DNA of 64,000 nt from Rhizobium sp. EC-SD404 (GCF_902498825.1 NZ_LR701459.1:186001-250000); one strand, 5' to 3'; shown: positions 47,880-58,373, counted from the stretch's first letter. The notes: generated by a model from the letters alone, not told the origin. Numbers and translations are program-made.

Positions 47880-48475
47880 CCGTCGATCGCTCCGACCCGG
47901 CGCAGCTCAGCCAGAAGCGGCAGCAATGGCAGGCCGACGATGGTGAAATAATCGCCGTCGATCTTTTCGAAAAGCTGGATGCCCTTGCCCTCGAGCTGGT
48001 AGGCGCCGACGCTTTTCAACGCGATATCGCCCACCGATGCCAGATGGCGTCCGATGAATCCGGGATCGAGGCTGCGCATCGTCATGGCCGCGGTCGACAT
48101 ATGACGCCACACAGCTTTGCCGTCTCGGGCAAGCACGATCGCGGAATTCAGGGAATGCGTCTTACCGGAAAGCTTCAGCAGATGGCGTCGCGCGCCTTCC
48201 ATGTCCTCGGGCTTGTGGAAGACCTCGTCGTCCAGGGACAATGTCTGATCGGAACCGATGACCCAGGCACCCGGCGAGCGCTGGCTGACATCAACCGCCT
48301 TCGCTACGGCAAGCACCAGCGCGACATCTTCGGGCGTCGCACCGCTGTCGGCGAGCGGGGCCTCCAGCGCGCGCTCATCGACCTCGGCGGGCACGACATC
48401 GAAAGCCACCCCGGCGTTCTGCAGCAACTGTCGGCGAAAGGGGCTCGAAGATGCCAGAATGATGGGTGCAGCCAT
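47876..48475 (-). CDS. Maf-like nucleoside triphosphate pyrophosphatase
   Basis: A 199-residue Maf/YceF-type protein that hydrolyses non-canonical or modified nucleotides to the monophosphate. Motifs are [32 protein letters not shown] and [12 protein letters not shown] (catalytic Asp). In rhizobia and Caulobacter a maf gene lies next to the origin, as here. The exact substrate class (dTTP/UTP or 7-methyl-GTP) cannot be set by eye. Confidence 0.93.
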   Translation of the reverse strand: MAAPIILASSSPFRRQLLQNAGVAFDVVPAEVDERALEAPLADSGATPEDVALVLAVAKAVDVSQRSPGAWVIGSDQTLSLDDEVFHKPEDMEGARRHLLKLSGKTHSLNSAIVLARDGKAVWRHMSTAAMTMRSLDPGFIGRHLASVGDIALKSVGAYQLEGKGIQLFEKIDGDYFTIVGLPLLPLLAELRRVGAIDG

Positions 48476-48514
48476 GGCCGAAGCAATCCTTGCAATTGAT
48501 CGATGGGTCGAGCG

Positions 48515-49345
48515 CTAACGTGCCTTGGCGCGCAAGGCAAGAATCGCGGCGGCCGTCTCCTCGATCGACTTTCGGGTCACGTCGATCATCGGCCAGTTCC
48601 GGCGTAGGCAGAGAGAGCGGGCGTGCTTCAGTTCCTCGGCAATCGTCGCGCGGTCCGTATAGATCTCCGCATTGTACCCTTGCGCGTTGCCAAGCACGCG
48701 GTTTTGCCGGACCTGGGCGATGCGCTCGGTGGAGGCGATGAGCCCGACGATCAGCGGCTTGCGCGCCTGATCGAGCGCCGGTGGCAGCGGATTGCCGGGC
48801 ACAATGGGAAAATTGGCCGTCTTCACACCGCGATTCGCCAAATAGATGCTGGTCGGCGTTTTCGACGTGCGGCTGATGCCCACGAGGACCACATCGGCTT
48901 CCTCGTAATCGGTGATGATCTGACCGTCGTCATGATCCATCGTGTAGTTCAGCGCATCGATGCGGCGAAAATACTCGGCGTTCATCACATGCTGGGCGCC
49001 CACACGGCGCCGCGACGGAGATCCCAGATAGGATTGGAACACCGTCATGATGGGTTCGAGCACCGAAACGCTCGGAACGCCCATTTCGCGGCATCTGGTA
49101 TCGATCATGGTGGACAGGTCCTGATCGACGATCGTGTAGAGCACGATGCCGGGTGCGCCATCGATCGCATCGAGCACCGCGCCCAGCTGCTTGCGGTTCC
49201 GGATCAGAGGATAGACGTGCTCGAGAACCTGGGCGTCCTGGAATTGCGCAGACGCCGCGCGGCCGGCCGCCATCAGGGTTTCGCCGGTGGAGTCCGAAAT
49301 CAGGTGCAGATGAAAGTAGTTTTTCGGCTGGTCCACACGATTCAC
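48515..49345 (-). CDS. DUF299 kinase/pyrophosphorylase (PPSR-type; RP001 homologue)
   Basis: The protein regulates phosphoenolpyruvate synthase or pyruvate phosphate dikinase by ADP-dependent phosphorylation and Pi-dependent dephosphorylation in the characterised members. [22 protein letters not shown] and the P-loop-like [21 protein letters not shown] are clear. Start choice is uncertain: GTG at 49345 (276 residues) or GTG at 49336 (273) fits family length; the ATG at 49381 would add [12 protein letters not shown] from repeat-like DNA; none has a good ribosome-binding site. It is the conserved left neighbour of oriC (RP001 in Rickettsia). Confidence 0.9.
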   Translation of the reverse strand: MNRVDQPKNYFHLHLISDSTGETLMAAGRAASAQFQDAQVLEHVYPLIRNRKQLGAVLDAIDGAPGIVLYTIVDQDLSTMIDTRCREMGVPSVSVLEPIMTVFQSYLGSPSRRRVGAQHVMNAEYFRRIDALNYTMDHDDGQIITDYEEADVVLVGISRTSKTPTSIYLANRGVKTANFPIVPGNPLPPALDQARKPLIVGLIASTERIAQVRQNRVLGNAQGYNAEIYTDRATIAEELKHARSLCLRRNWPMIDVTRKSIEETAAAILALRAKAR

Positions 49346-49420
49346 TGGGGGCTGTTGATGACTGTTGATGACTTTCGGCATTCGGGCCGAGGTGCTCGCA
49401 GGCCGGTATGAAAGGCCGAC

Positions 49421-49429
49421 TTGTCCACA
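49421..49429 (+). promoter_or_regulatory. DnaA-box-like site
   Basis: TTGTCCACA differs from TTATCCACA at one position. It is the best-matching box in the oriC region. Confidence 0.6.
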
Positions 49430-49637
49430 ATGACCTCTGTGGGGACGGCATTTGACGGTCAATGTCACGCTGCGGGGATTTGCGATACGCGTCAACAGAC
49501 GATCCACAGCTTAACCAAGATCGGTCCCGAGCCGGACAGATCGCAAAGTGCTGAAATGACTTTGCTTTTTTGGATGTCCGCGTTGCAAAGCCGATCAAGT
49601 GATTCCACTGTGCGGCAAAGATGGCTCGGAGGCTTCT

Positions 49638-49646
49638 TGTGGAGAA
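49638..49646 (-). promoter_or_regulatory. DnaA-box-like site
   Basis: TGTGGAGAA is the complement of TTCTCCACA, one mismatch from the consensus. It lies 91 bases before the hemE start. Confidence 0.55.
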
Positions 49647-49737
49647 GATGTTGACCAAAACTAATCCCTGGAACACACCGACTCTAAGAAGAAGAATCCA
49701 TTTCAAAGAATCCTTTATTTAAGGAAGAGGAGACGCC

Positions 49738-50763
49738 GTGACCGACCGAAAGGTGCTGCGCGTTCTGGCAGGAGAGACGATCAGCCCACCGCCGATCTGG
49801 CTGATGAGGCAAGCAGGGCGCTATCTTCCGGAGTATCGTGAGACCCGGCTGAAGGCAGGGAGTTTTCTCGATCTCTGCTACACGCCCAAACACGCTGTCG
49901 AAGTGACGCTCCAGCCGATCAGGCGATACGCTTTCGATGCTGCGATCCTGTTCTCGGACATCCTCGTCATTCCCGATGCCTTGAAGCGTGGTGTGCGCTT
50001 CGAGGAAGGGCGAGGACCGTTGATGGAGCCGATCGATGCCGATGGCATTGCCGCTCTCACCCCGGAAGGCGTGATCGACCATCTCGCTCCCGTGTTCGAA
50101 ACAGTGCGGCGTCTGAGGGCCGAATTGCCCGCCGAGACGACCCTGCTCGGTTTCTGCGGTGCGCCCTGGACGGTTGCGACCTACATGATCGCGGGGCATG
50201 GGACGCCCGACCAGGCACCGGCACGATTGTTCGCCTACCGCGAACCTGCAGCGTTCGCGCGGCTTCTGGACCTCTTGTCAGACATTTCCGCCGACTATCT
50301 CTGCGCTCAGATCGAAGCGGGCGCCGACGCGGTGCAGATATTCGATTCCTGGGCAGGCGTTCTGGGAGAAGCCGAATTCGAGGCTTTTGCCGCTCGACCG
50401 GTGCGGCGCATCGTCGACAAGGTTCGTGCCCGTCATCCCCAGGCACGGATCATCGCTTTCGCGAAAGGCGCCGGCGCACGGCTGGACGGCTATCGCAAGC
50501 GCACAGATGCGGACGCGATCGGCCTCGACTGGTCGGTACCGCTCTCCTTCGCCAAACGGCTTCAGGAGGATGGTCCGGTCCAAGGCAACCTCGATCCGAT
50601 GCGTGTCGTGGCCGGTGGCAAAGCTCTGGACGAGGGCATCGACGCGATTCTCGATGTTCTCGGCAATGGACCGCTGATCTTCAATCTCGGTCATGGCATC
50701 ACGCCACAGGCCGATCCTGCGCACGTGACGCAGCTCGTGGAGCGGGTGCGTGGTCGGTCCTGA
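49738..50763 (+). CDS. hemE: uroporphyrinogen decarboxylase
   Basis: HemE decarboxylates uroporphyrinogen III to coproporphyrinogen III in haem synthesis. The 341-residue protein has [37 protein letters not shown] and [14 protein letters not shown], with the active-site Asp in FSDI. The start is GTG at 49738, preceded by GAGGAG. It is the conserved right neighbour of oriC. Its 3' end overlaps hemJ by 14 bases. Confidence 0.98.
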   Translation: MTDRKVLRVLAGETISPPPIWLMRQAGRYLPEYRETRLKAGSFLDLCYTPKHAVEVTLQPIRRYAFDAAILFSDILVIPDALKRGVRFEEGRGPLMEPIDADGIAALTPEGVIDHLAPVFETVRRLRAELPAETTLLGFCGAPWTVATYMIAGHGTPDQAPARLFAYREPAAFARLLDLLSDISADYLCAQIEAGADAVQIFDSWAGVLGEAEFEAFAARPVRRIVDKVRARHPQARIIAFAKGAGARLDGYRKRTDADAIGLDWSVPLSFAKRLQEDGPVQGNLDPMRVVAGGKALDEGIDAILDVLGNGPLIFNLGHGITPQADPAHVTQLVERVRGRS

Positions 50764-51289
50764 GGCTGGGGCCGCCGCCGGCGCGAAGGCGCGTCGCAGG
50801 GCCTTCTCGGCCATTGCAGCGCTGCTTGTCGGCGTGGTGCTCGTTTTCTGGTGGCGGCCGGCCAATCTCGATCTGTGGATCAAGGCCGTCCACGTCGTGG
50901 CGGTGATCTCGTGGATGGCGGGCCTGCTCTATCTGCCGCGGCTTTTCATCTATCACACGGATGCCGAGATCGGCTCAGTCCAGTCGGAAACCTTCAAAGT
51001 CATGGAAGGACGGCTGCTGAAGGTGATCATGCGCCCCGCGATGATGATTTCGTGGGTACTGGGCCTGTGGCTCGCCTATTCGAGCTTTGCCTTCTCCGGC
51101 GGATGGCTGTGGGCGAAGATCGTTGCGGTCGTCGCTCTGACGGTCATCCATCTTCACTTTTTCAAAGCCTGGAAAGGTTTTGCAGCCGATCGGCGCGTGC
51201 ACACCGCGCGTTATTGGCGGATGATGAACGAAGGCCCGACGCTGCTGATGATCGTCATCGTCATCCTGGTCATCGTGAAGCCGTTCTGA
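50750..51289 (+). CDS. hemJ: protoporphyrinogen oxidase HemJ
   Basis: HemJ is a membrane haem protein that oxidises protoporphyrinogen IX to protoporphyrin IX in bacteria lacking HemG and HemY. The 179-residue protein has four membrane segments, with [28 protein letters not shown] (conserved His) and the Lys/Arg-rich [14 protein letters not shown]. The GTG start at 50750 lies inside the hemE 3' end, so the two haem genes are coupled. hemE-hemJ-rho order is common in the group. Confidence 0.93.
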   Translation: MVGPEAGAAAGAKARRRAFSAIAALLVGVVLVFWWRPANLDLWIKAVHVVAVISWMAGLLYLPRLFIYHTDAEIGSVQSETFKVMEGRLLKVIMRPAMMISWVLGLWLAYSSFAFSGGWLWAKIVAVVALTVIHLHFFKAWKGFAADRRVHTARYWRMMNEGPTLLMIVIVILVIVKPF

Positions 51290-51507
51290 GCGTCTCAAGC
51301 GGTTTTTGAGCAGCCGACCTGCCCCTGAACGGCCGTGCGGCGACAAGCCGCTTGCGTGGCGGCAGGGGAATCGCTATTTTCGCGTCAACTTCTCCTCGGC
51401 ATCGCGTTGACGTCCCCGGCGACAGGCTCCACGGAGCGCATACGCCTCTTCATTCCCGACGCGCCGCCCCCTCCATCATTCATTTTTCCAGTCATCTCGG
51501 ATTCTCC
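51290..51507 (+). promoter_or_regulatory. leader region of rho
   Basis: A 218-base gap with no gene. It contains a 5-bp hairpin GCGGC/GCCGC around GACAA, enclosed by CCCCTG/CAGGGG. rho is autoregulated by its own product in other bacteria, often through a long leader, and this gap is a candidate. No specific element was identified. Confidence 0.35.
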
Positions 51508-52773
51508 ATGCAAGAAATGAAGCTGCAAGAGCTCAAGAGCAAATCACCGACCGATCTTCTCGCTTTCGCGGAAACGCACGAAGTCGAGAACGCGAACGTC
51601 ATGCGCAAGCAGGAACTGATGTTTGCCATCCTGAAAAAGCTTGCGGCGCAGGATGTCGAAATCATCGGTCAGGGTGTGGTCGAGGTTCTGCAGGACGGTT
51701 TCGGCTTCTTGCGCTCTGCCAATGCCAATTATCTGCCCGGCCCGGACGACATCTACATTTCGCCATCGCAGCTGCGTCGCTTCGCGCTCAAGACCGGCGA
51801 TACCGTTGAAGGTCCGATCCGCGGACCCAAGGAAGGCGAGCGTTACTTCGCGCTTCTCAAGGTCAACACAATCAATTTCGAGGATCCCGAAAAGATCCGC
51901 CACAAGATCCATTTCGACAATCTGACGCCGCTTTACCCGGACGAGCGCTTCAAGATGGAGCTCGATGTTCCGACCTCCAAGGATCTCTCGCCGCGCGTCA
52001 TCGATCTCGTCGCGCCGCTCGGCAAGGGTCAGCGCGGACTGATCGTCGCGCCGCCGCGCACGGGTAAGACTGTTCTCCTGCAGAACATCGCGCATTCGAT
52101 CACGGCAAACCATCCCGAGTGCTACCTCATCGTTCTTCTGATCGACGAGCGGCCGGAGGAAGTGACTGACATGCAGCGCTCGGTGAAGGGCGAAGTCGTC
52201 TCGTCGACATTCGACGAACCGGCGACTCGTCACGTGCAGGTTGCCGAAATGGTTATCGAAAAGGCCAAGCGCCTTGTCGAGCACGGTCGTGACGTCGTCA
52301 TCCTGCTCGATTCGATCACTCGCCTTGGCCGCGCCTACAACACCGTCGTCCCGTCTTCGGGCAAGGTGCTCACGGGCGGCGTGGACGCCAATGCACTTCA
52401 GAGGCCGAAGCGCTTCTTCGGTGCGGCGCGCAACATCGAAGAGGGCGGATCCCTGACGATCATCGCAACTGCGCTGATCGACACGGGCAGCCGCATGGAC
52501 GAGGTGATCTTCGAAGAGTTCAAGGGCACCGGTAACTCGGAAATCGTCCTGGACCGCAAGGTCGCCGACAAGCGCATCTACCCGTCGATGGACATCCTGA
52601 AGTCCGGTACGCGCAAGGAAGACCTCCTTGTGTCTCGCCAGGACCTTCAGAAGATCTTCGTGCTCCGGCGCATCCTGGCGCCCATGGGAACAACGGATGC
52701 GATCGAGTTCCTGATCGACAAGTTGAAGCAGACCAAGAACAACGCGGACTTCTTCGACTCCATGAACACTTAG
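51508..52773 (+). CDS. rho: transcription termination factor Rho
   Basis: Rho is the hexameric RNA helicase that ends many transcripts. The 421-residue protein has the N-terminal helical domain, the primary RNA-binding fold ([22 protein letters not shown]), Walker [16 protein letters not shown] (about 177-191), [14 protein letters not shown] and the Q/R-loop region [23 protein letters not shown]. The ATG at 51508 ([14 protein letters not shown]) is the family start; the earlier open frame is leader. Confidence 0.98.
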   Translation: MQEMKLQELKSKSPTDLLAFAETHEVENANVMRKQELMFAILKKLAAQDVEIIGQGVVEVLQDGFGFLRSANANYLPGPDDIYISPSQLRRFALKTGDTVEGPIRGPKEGERYFALLKVNTINFEDPEKIRHKIHFDNLTPLYPDERFKMELDVPTSKDLSPRVIDLVAPLGKGQRGLIVAPPRTGKTVLLQNIAHSITANHPECYLIVLLIDERPEEVTDMQRSVKGEVVSSTFDEPATRHVQVAEMVIEKAKRLVEHGRDVVILLDSITRLGRAYNTVVPSSGKVLTGGVDANALQRPKRFFGAARNIEEGGSLTIIATALIDTGSRMDEVIFEEFKGTGNSEIVLDRKVADKRIYPSMDILKSGTRKEDLLVSRQDLQKIFVLRRILAPMGTTDAIEFLIDKLKQTKNNADFFDSMNT

Positions 52774-52815
52774 TCGGCTGACGTCCGACACTGGCTTTAC
52801 GCTGTGGAGCGGTAA

Positions 52816-54132
52816 TTGGCCGATCCCACCACGGACACGATCGTAGCTCTTTCGAGCGGCGCACTCCCAGCGGGTGTCGCCGTTCTTCGTGTTTCGGGAC
52901 CCCATGTTCGATTCGTTCTCGAAACGATGTGCGGTGAGGTGCCGGAACCACGCACAACCGCGTTAAGATCGATTCGGAACCGAAATGGCGAGATGCTCGA
53001 CAAGGGCCTGGTCATTTACTTTCAGTCTCCAAAATCCTTTACCGGCGAAGACTGTGCCGAATTCCAGGTACATGGCGGCCGCGCTATTGTGGCTGCGCTG
53101 CTCTCGGAACTGGCTGGACTGCCGAATATCCGCCTTGCCGAACCGGGCGAGTTCACGCGCAGGGCCTTCGAAAACGGCCGGATGGATCTGACAGAAGCAG
53201 AAGGGCTGGCTGATCTGATCGCGGCTCAGACAGAGATGCAGCGCCGCCTCGCCGTGGCGCAAGCCGACGGGGGGTTGACGAGGCTTTATGCCGGTTGGGC
53301 GCATCAACTCCTCCATGCCCGCGCGTTGGTGGAAGCTGATCTTGATTTCGCGGATGAGGACGATGTCCCGGGATCCGTCGCCGACCGGGTGTGGAGCGAC
53401 TTGGAAGCGTTGCGTGATGAGATGGAGCGCCATCTTGCCTACGCGGCAATCGGCGAGCGGATCCGCGACGGCTTCAAGATCGTGATCGTTGGCCCGCCCA
53501 ATGCAGGAAAGTCCAGTCTTTTGAATGCTTTGGCTTCGAGAGAAGTGGCGATCGTATCTCCGGAGGCAGGGACGACCCGCGATCTCATTTCAGTCGATGT
53601 CGATCTTGGCGGGTATGCCGCTAGCATCACCGACACCGCCGGCATCCGAGCGACGGATCATGGAATAGAACGGGAAGGCATCGCCCGTGCGAAGAAAGCT
53701 CTGATGAACGCTGATCTCGTTCTCAACCTCTCCGACAATGGCGCCTACATCGATGATGCGCCCGAAAACATCCCGCACATCTATGTAGGGACCAAGTCGG
53801 ACCTGATTGATAACCGCTCGATCAAGAGCGACATTGCGATCTCTGTCGAGACGGGGCAAGGCGTAGACGGTCTGATCGCCTTGTGCAAATCAAAGCTTTC
53901 GGAATTGGCTAATGCCCCATCGATGGCGTTGCCCACGCGGCTTCGGCATCGGCAGCACCTTACCGAATCCCTCGACTACCTGGAGAGGGCTGTCACGGGC
54001 CCGGGAATGCCTATAGAATTGCGCTCCGAAGATCTTCGAATGTCTGCCGATGCACTTGGACGTATAACGGGTCGGGTCGACGTGGAAGACGTGCTCGACG
54101 TCATCTTCAGCTCGTTTTGTATCGGCAAATGA
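52816..54132 (+). CDS. mnmE: tRNA-modifying GTPase MnmE
   Basis: MnmE works with MnmG to install the cmnm5 group on U34 of certain tRNAs. The 438-residue protein has the N-terminal tetrahydrofolate-binding domain, a helical domain with the inserted G domain (P-loop [36 protein letters not shown]) and the C-terminal CIGK with the catalytic Cys435. The start is TTG at 52816 with GGAG six bases upstream. mnmG follows after a parS-like site. Confidence 0.97.
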   Translation: MADPTTDTIVALSSGALPAGVAVLRVSGPHVRFVLETMCGEVPEPRTTALRSIRNRNGEMLDKGLVIYFQSPKSFTGEDCAEFQVHGGRAIVAALLSELAGLPNIRLAEPGEFTRRAFENGRMDLTEAEGLADLIAAQTEMQRRLAVAQADGGLTRLYAGWAHQLLHARALVEADLDFADEDDVPGSVADRVWSDLEALRDEMERHLAYAAIGERIRDGFKIVIVGPPNAGKSSLLNALASREVAIVSPEAGTTRDLISVDVDLGGYAASITDTAGIRATDHGIEREGIARAKKALMNADLVLNLSDNGAYIDDAPENIPHIYVGTKSDLIDNRSIKSDIAISVETGQGVDGLIALCKSKLSELANAPSMALPTRLRHRQHLTESLDYLERAVTGPGMPIELRSEDLRMSADALGRITGRVDVEDVLDVIFSSFCIGK

Positions 54133-54135
54133 CCG

Positions 54136-54151
54136 TGACTCACGTGAAACA
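54136..54151 (+). promoter_or_regulatory. parS-like site (two mismatches)
   Basis: TGACTCACGTGAAACA matches TGTTTCACGTGAAACA at 14 of 16 positions, with a perfect right half, and lies in the 35-base gap between the mnmE stop and the mnmG start. Confidence 0.6.
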
Positions 54152-54167
54152 TCTAGGGCTTGCCGTC

Positions 54168-56048
54168 ATGGATCAAACTACTGCTTTCGATGTCGTGGTT
54201 ATCGGTGGAGGGCATGCCGGTTGCGAAGCAGCGGCCGCTTCCGCCCGCCTCGGTGCCAGCACAGCGCTTCTTACTCTTGCGGCCGACAAGATTGGCGTGA
54301 TGTCGTGCAACCCAGCCATCGGCGGTCTTGGCAAGGGCCACCTCGTCCGCGAGGTCGACGCACTGGACGGGTTGATGGGCCGCGTGGCCGACCAAGCCGG
54401 AATTCAGTTCCGCATGCTGAACCGAAAGAAGGGCCCGGCAGTCCGCGGACCGCGTACGCAGGCGGATCGCAAGCTTTACAGAGAGGGCATGCAGAGTGCG
54501 TTGAAGGCGCAACAGAACCTTAGCATCATCGAGGGCGAAGCCGAAGATCTGCTGATCGTCGACGGTGAGGTGGCCGGCGTCACTTTGGCCGATGGCAGTA
54601 CCATCGATTGCCGATCTATCGTTTTGACAACAGGAACGTTTCTTCGTGGCGTGATTCATATCGGCGACCGACAATTCTCCGCCGGCCGGATGAACGAGAA
54701 GCCCTCACTGGGGCTTTCCAAAACGCTGGAGCGGTTCGGCTTTCAGCTTGGCCGTCTAAAGACAGGCACGCCAGCGCGGCTGGATGGACGCACGATCGAT
54801 TGGGCAGGCATCGATCGCCAGGAAGCCGATGTTCATCCGGTGCCTTTCTCATTCATGACAAACAAGATCACGGTTCCGCAGATCGCCTGTGGTGTGACAC
54901 GAACGACGCAGCACACACATGACATCATCGCTGCGAACATCCAGCGTTCCGCCATGTACTCCGGCAATATTTCTTCTGTCGGGCCGCGCTACTGCCCATC
55001 CGTGGAAGACAAGATCGTTCGATTCGCTGATCGCGATAGCCACCAGATTTTCCTGGAGCCGGAAGGTCTCGATGACCATACGGTCTACCCGAATGGAATA
55101 TCGACGTCGCTACCGGAGGAAGTCCAAGCGGCTTTCATCGCAACAATTCCCGGTTTGGAGAATGCCACCATTCTGCAGCCCGGTTACGCGATCGAGTACG
55201 ATCATATCGACCCACGCGAGCTCGAGCAGACGCTTGAGACAAAGCGGGTTCCAGGCTTGTTCCTGGCTGGGCAAATCAACGGCACGACGGGGTACGAGGA
55301 AGCAGCGGCGCAGGGACTTGTAGCCGGCCTTAACGCTGCTCGTCGCGCCGGGGGCTCGGATGGCGTGCGGTTCAGTCGCGCTGATTCTTATATCGGTGTT
55401 TTGATCGACGATTTGACGACGAGGGGCGTTTCAGAACCCTATCGAATGTTCACATCCCGAGCAGAGTTTCGATTGTCCCTTCGTGCAGATAATGCCGACG
55501 TGCGGCTAACGCCTTTGGCGATTGATCTTGGATGCATTTCAATTGAGCGCAAGATGCGCTTCGAGACGTGGACGCTGGATCTGCTGGATGCGCGAAGCCT
55601 CTTGAGAAACACTATTCCGAGCCGGGCGGAACTTGAGGTCCTGTCGGTGGCTCCTCGCCGTGATGGAGCGCAAAAGTCGGTTTTCGATCTGTTGTCCCAT
55701 CCCGATACGTCCATTGCCGAATTCTCAAAGGCCATTCCATCGCTCGGTGAGATACCCGCTAGACTTCATGAGACGCTGGAAATCGAAGCAGTCTACGCCG
55801 TATATCTTGAGCGGCAGTCCTCGGCAGCATCCCAGTTGCGTCGAGAGGAAGAGCGCTTGATCCCTGCTGATTTCGATTATTCATCGCTTCCAGGCTTGTC
55901 CAACGAACTGAAGCGAAAACTATCCCTCGCTAAGCCTCTGAGCATCGCGCATGCCAATAAGATAGAAGGTATGACACCGGCTGCGATTGCCTTGATCCTA
56001 TCGAAGCTTAAGCGCCGCTTGACTGCTCAAGAGGTGCTTTCCGCTTGA
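54168..56048 (+). CDS. mnmG: tRNA U34 carboxymethylaminomethyltransferase MnmG
   Basis: MnmG is the FAD/NADH-dependent partner of MnmE. The 626-residue protein has the dinucleotide-binding [54 protein letters not shown] and [20 protein letters not shown]. The ATG at 54168 ([15 protein letters not shown]) is used; the frame opens earlier, across the parS-like site. The stop overlaps the rsmG TTG start. Confidence 0.98.
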   Translation: MDQTTAFDVVVIGGGHAGCEAAAASARLGASTALLTLAADKIGVMSCNPAIGGLGKGHLVREVDALDGLMGRVADQAGIQFRMLNRKKGPAVRGPRTQADRKLYREGMQSALKAQQNLSIIEGEAEDLLIVDGEVAGVTLADGSTIDCRSIVLTTGTFLRGVIHIGDRQFSAGRMNEKPSLGLSKTLERFGFQLGRLKTGTPARLDGRTIDWAGIDRQEADVHPVPFSFMTNKITVPQIACGVTRTTQHTHDIIAANIQRSAMYSGNISSVGPRYCPSVEDKIVRFADRDSHQIFLEPEGLDDHTVYPNGISTSLPEEVQAAFIATIPGLENATILQPGYAIEYDHIDPRELEQTLETKRVPGLFLAGQINGTTGYEEAAAQGLVAGLNAARRAGGSDGVRFSRADSYIGVLIDDLTTRGVSEPYRMFTSRAEFRLSLRADNADVRLTPLAIDLGCISIERKMRFETWTLDLLDARSLLRNTIPSRAELEVLSVAPRRDGAQKSVFDLLSHPDTSIAEFSKAIPSLGEIPARLHETLEIEAVYAVYLERQSSAASQLRREEERLIPADFDYSSLPGLSNELKRKLSLAKPLSIAHANKIEGMTPAAIALILSKLKRRLTAQEVLSA

Positions 56049-56659
56049 AGATCGATCATAGGGCATTGGCTGTTTCACGTGAAACAGTGGACAGGCTGGC
56101 GATTCTGGTTGACTTGCTCCAGCGCTGGCAGTCGCGCATCAACTTGATTGGTCCGTCCACCGTCGATGACATTTGGGATCGTCACATTGGTGATTCTCTG
56201 CACGTGCACCGTGCACAACCAGCTCCGATTCATTGGGCGGATCTAGGATCAGGTGCGGGATTTCCAGGTCTGGTGACTGCGATCTGCTTAGCGAAGCAGG
56301 GCGCTGGGCATGTGGATCTCATCGAAAGCAACTCCAAGAAGGCAGCCTTTCTAAGGGCTGCGATTCATGCGACCGGTGCACGCGCGCGCGTTCATCCGGA
56401 GCGAATCGAGATTGCCAGCACCAAGATTGCGAAGCCTGATGCCATTTCGGCGCGTGCATTGGCATCCTTGACCGACCTTCTTCATATGACCGAAAGCTGG
56501 CTGACAAACGGAACGGTCGCTTATTTTCATAAAGGTCGGGATTATCGGAACGAGGTCGAGGCGGCGCGTGGCGCTTGGCATTTCCATCTGGTAGAACATA
56601 AGTCGGACCGAGGCGATGAATCGGTCTTGCTGGAGATCAGTGGCCTCCGTCGCCGCTGA
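56045..56659 (+). CDS. rsmG: 16S rRNA (guanine527-N7)-methyltransferase RsmG
   Basis: RsmG methylates N7 of G527 in 16S rRNA. The 204-residue protein has the SAM-binding [17 protein letters not shown] and [17 protein letters not shown]. The start is TTG at 56045, overlapping the mnmG stop (TTGA). Codons 10-14 (VSRET) are written by a perfect parS site at 56071-56086, so DNA-level selection shapes the N-terminus. parA follows 20 bases after the stop. Confidence 0.96.
   Translation: MKIDHRALAVSRETVDRLAILVDLLQRWQSRINLIGPSTVDDIWDRHIGDSLHVHRAQPAPIHWADLGSGAGFPGLVTAICLAKQGAGHVDLIESNSKKAAFLRAAIHATGARARVHPERIEIASTKIAKPDAISARALASLTDLLHMTESWLTNGTVAYFHKGRDYRNEVEAARGAWHFHLVEHKSDRGDESVLLEISGLRRR
56071..56086 (+). 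promoter_or_regulatory. parS: parS centromere site, perfect
   Basis: TGTTTCACGTGAAACA is a full match to the conserved 16-bp bacterial parS, bound by ParB. It lies inside rsmG, 594 bases before parA and about 6.3 kb from the predicted oriC. Confidence 0.95.
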
Positions 56660-56679
56660 GCGGCATTTGCGGAGATGAC

Positions 56680-57465
56680 ATGCTGAATCGGATCATCACC
56701 ATCGCTAACCAGAAGGGCGGCGTCGGCAAGACGACAACCGCTATCAATCTGGCGACTGCGCTCGCTGCCATAGGCGAGAACGTGCTCGTTATCGACTTGG
56801 ACCCTCAGGGAAATGCGAGCACCGGGCTTGGAATCGAGCGCAAGGAGCGCCGGCTTTCGAGCTACGACCTCCTTACGAATTCGGCCACGTTGGATGAAAT
56901 CGTAGTGCCGACCGCAGTGCCGAACCTATCGATCGTGCCGTCCACGATGGACTTGCTTGGGGTCGAGATGGAAATCTCGTCAGCGTCCGATAGGGTTCTC
57001 CGCGTCAAGAAAGCCTTGCAGAGCGAAGCAGCGCGCAGATTCAGCTATGTGTTGATCGATTGCCCGCCGTCGCTGAACCTTCTGACGATCAATGCGATGG
57101 TTGCCGCTCATTCCATCCTCGTTCCACTGCAATGCGAGTTCTTTGCGCTGGAAGGTCTGAGCCAGTTGCTGGAGACCGTCGGACAAGTCCGGCAGACATT
57201 GAATCCAGCGCTCGATATCCAGGGGATCGTTCTCACCATGTACGACGCGCGAAACAATCTCGCGCAACAAGTCGTCGCCGACGTGCGGCAGCATCTGGGC
57301 GATAAAGTTTACACGACGCTCATTCCACGCAACGTTCGCGTTTCGGAAGCGCCGTCATACGGTAAGCCGGCTATCATTTATGATCTCAAATGCGCCGGTA
57401 GCCAAGCCTATCTTCAGTTGGCCTCCGAGGTCATCCAACGCGAGCGTCGGCGCCGCGCCGCCTGA
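56680..57465 (+). CDS. parA: chromosome partitioning ATPase ParA
   Basis: ParA is the Walker-type ATPase that drives origin segregation with ParB-parS. The 261-residue protein begins MLNRIITIANQKGGVGKTTTAINLA (deviant Walker A), and has VIDLDPQGNASTGLG and LIDCPPSLNLLTINAM. Its place next to parB and parS near oriC fits the chromosomal and not the plasmid type. Confidence 0.97.
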   Translation: MLNRIITIANQKGGVGKTTTAINLATALAAIGENVLVIDLDPQGNASTGLGIERKERRLSSYDLLTNSATLDEIVVPTAVPNLSIVPSTMDLLGVEMEISSASDRVLRVKKALQSEAARRFSYVLIDCPPSLNLLTINAMVAAHSILVPLQCEFFALEGLSQLLETVGQVRQTLNPALDIQGIVLTMYDARNNLAQQVVADVRQHLGDKVYTTLIPRNVRVSEAPSYGKPAIIYDLKCAGSQAYLQLASEVIQRERRRRAA

Positions 57466-57491
57466 TCGGCTGATTGTCCAAGGAAGACATG

Positions 57492-58373
57492 ATGAGTGAA
57501 GACACTTCAAAGAGACGCCTCGGCCGTGGATTGGCAGCGCTGATCGGGGAAATGGATCAGCCGGAAACTTCAGCGCCATCGCGCGCCAAGGCCGACAGTT
57601 TCGTACCGATCGAGCATGTGACGCCGAACCCGAACAACCCTCGTCGCCAATTCGATCCGGATGATCTCAAAGATCTTGCCGCATCGATCAGCCAGCATGG
57701 TGTCGTGCAGCCCGTCGTCGTGCGTACACGTGGGGCAGGGCGCTACGAGATCATCGCCGGTGAACGACGCTGGCGCGCATCGCAGCAGGCGGGACTCGTC
57801 GAGATTCCGGTCATCATTCGCGACGTCGACGACCGCACGGCTCTCGAACTCGCCATCGTCGAAAACGTCCAGCGTGCCGATCTCAATCCGTTGGAAGAAG
57901 CGCAGGGATATCAGCAGCTTATCGTCGAACACGGGTATACGCAGAACGATCTCGGAGACATCATCGGCAAGAGCCGGAGCCATGTGGCCAATAGCCTGCG
58001 GCTCTTGAAACTGCCTGAAGTGGTTCGATCCATGCTAGCCGGCGGCCAGTTGTCGTCCGGTCATGCCCGTGCCATCGCAGCCACATCAGACCCAACCAAA
58101 TTTGCCCGTGAGATCGTGAGCAAGGGTCTGTCTGTGCGTGACGCCGAAAGGCTCGCGCAAAAGGATGCCGAGGCCGGTGGTGTCGAGAGTGAGCCGTCCC
58201 GCGCGGCTGCATCCAAGGATGCCGACACGCTTGCGCTCGAGCAATCGTTGTCTAACGTGTTGGGACTGAAGGTCGAAGTCAGCCACAAGACCCGCGGCGG
58301 CCATATCCGCATCGACTATAAGTCGCTGGATCAGCTGGATGAGCTCTGCCGGCTGCTGGGTGCCAGAAACTAA
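57492..58373 (+). CDS. parB: chromosome partitioning protein ParB
   Basis: ParB is the CTP-dependent clamp that loads at parS and spreads. The 293-residue protein begins SEDTSKRRLGRGLAALIG, has the CTP-binding boxes YEIIAGERRWRASQQAG and AIVENVQRADLNPLEEAQGY, the HTH DLGDIIGKSRSHVANSLRLLKLP, and a C-terminal dimer domain. The ATG at 57492 is used (AAGGA seven bases upstream); ATG 57489 and TTG 57474 are also in frame. Confidence 0.96.
   Translation: MSEDTSKRRLGRGLAALIGEMDQPETSAPSRAKADSFVPIEHVTPNPNNPRRQFDPDDLKDLAASISQHGVVQPVVVRTRGAGRYEIIAGERRWRASQQAGLVEIPVIIRDVDDRTALELAIVENVQRADLNPLEEAQGYQQLIVEHGYTQNDLGDIIGKSRSHVANSLRLLKLPEVVRSMLAGGQLSSGHARAIAATSDPTKFAREIVSKGLSVRDAERLAQKDAEAGGVESEPSRAAASKDADTLALEQSLSNVLGLKVEVSHKTRGGHIRIDYKSLDQLDELCRLLGARN

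Larger units (their letters stand above)
49346..49737. other. predicted chromosomal replication origin (oriC)
   Basis: The gap between the DUF299 gene and hemE is the site of the mapped origin in Caulobacter and related alphaproteobacteria. It contains TTGTCCACA (49421-49429) and TGTGGAGAA (49638-49646), each one mismatch from the DnaA box TTATCCACA, and CGATCCACA (49500-49508). Four GANTC sites lie at 49601, 49680, 49694 and 49708, plus one at 49339 on the edge. AT-rich blocks are at 49556-49576 and 49700-49722, the latter with TCCTTTATTTAAGGA. A short tandem repeat (CTGTTGATGA twice, 49352-49371) lies at the left edge. Gene transcription diverges from it. Confidence 0.85.

Noticed and set aside
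49438..49446. TGTGGGGAC as another DnaA box
   Set aside because: Three mismatches to the consensus; too weak to count.
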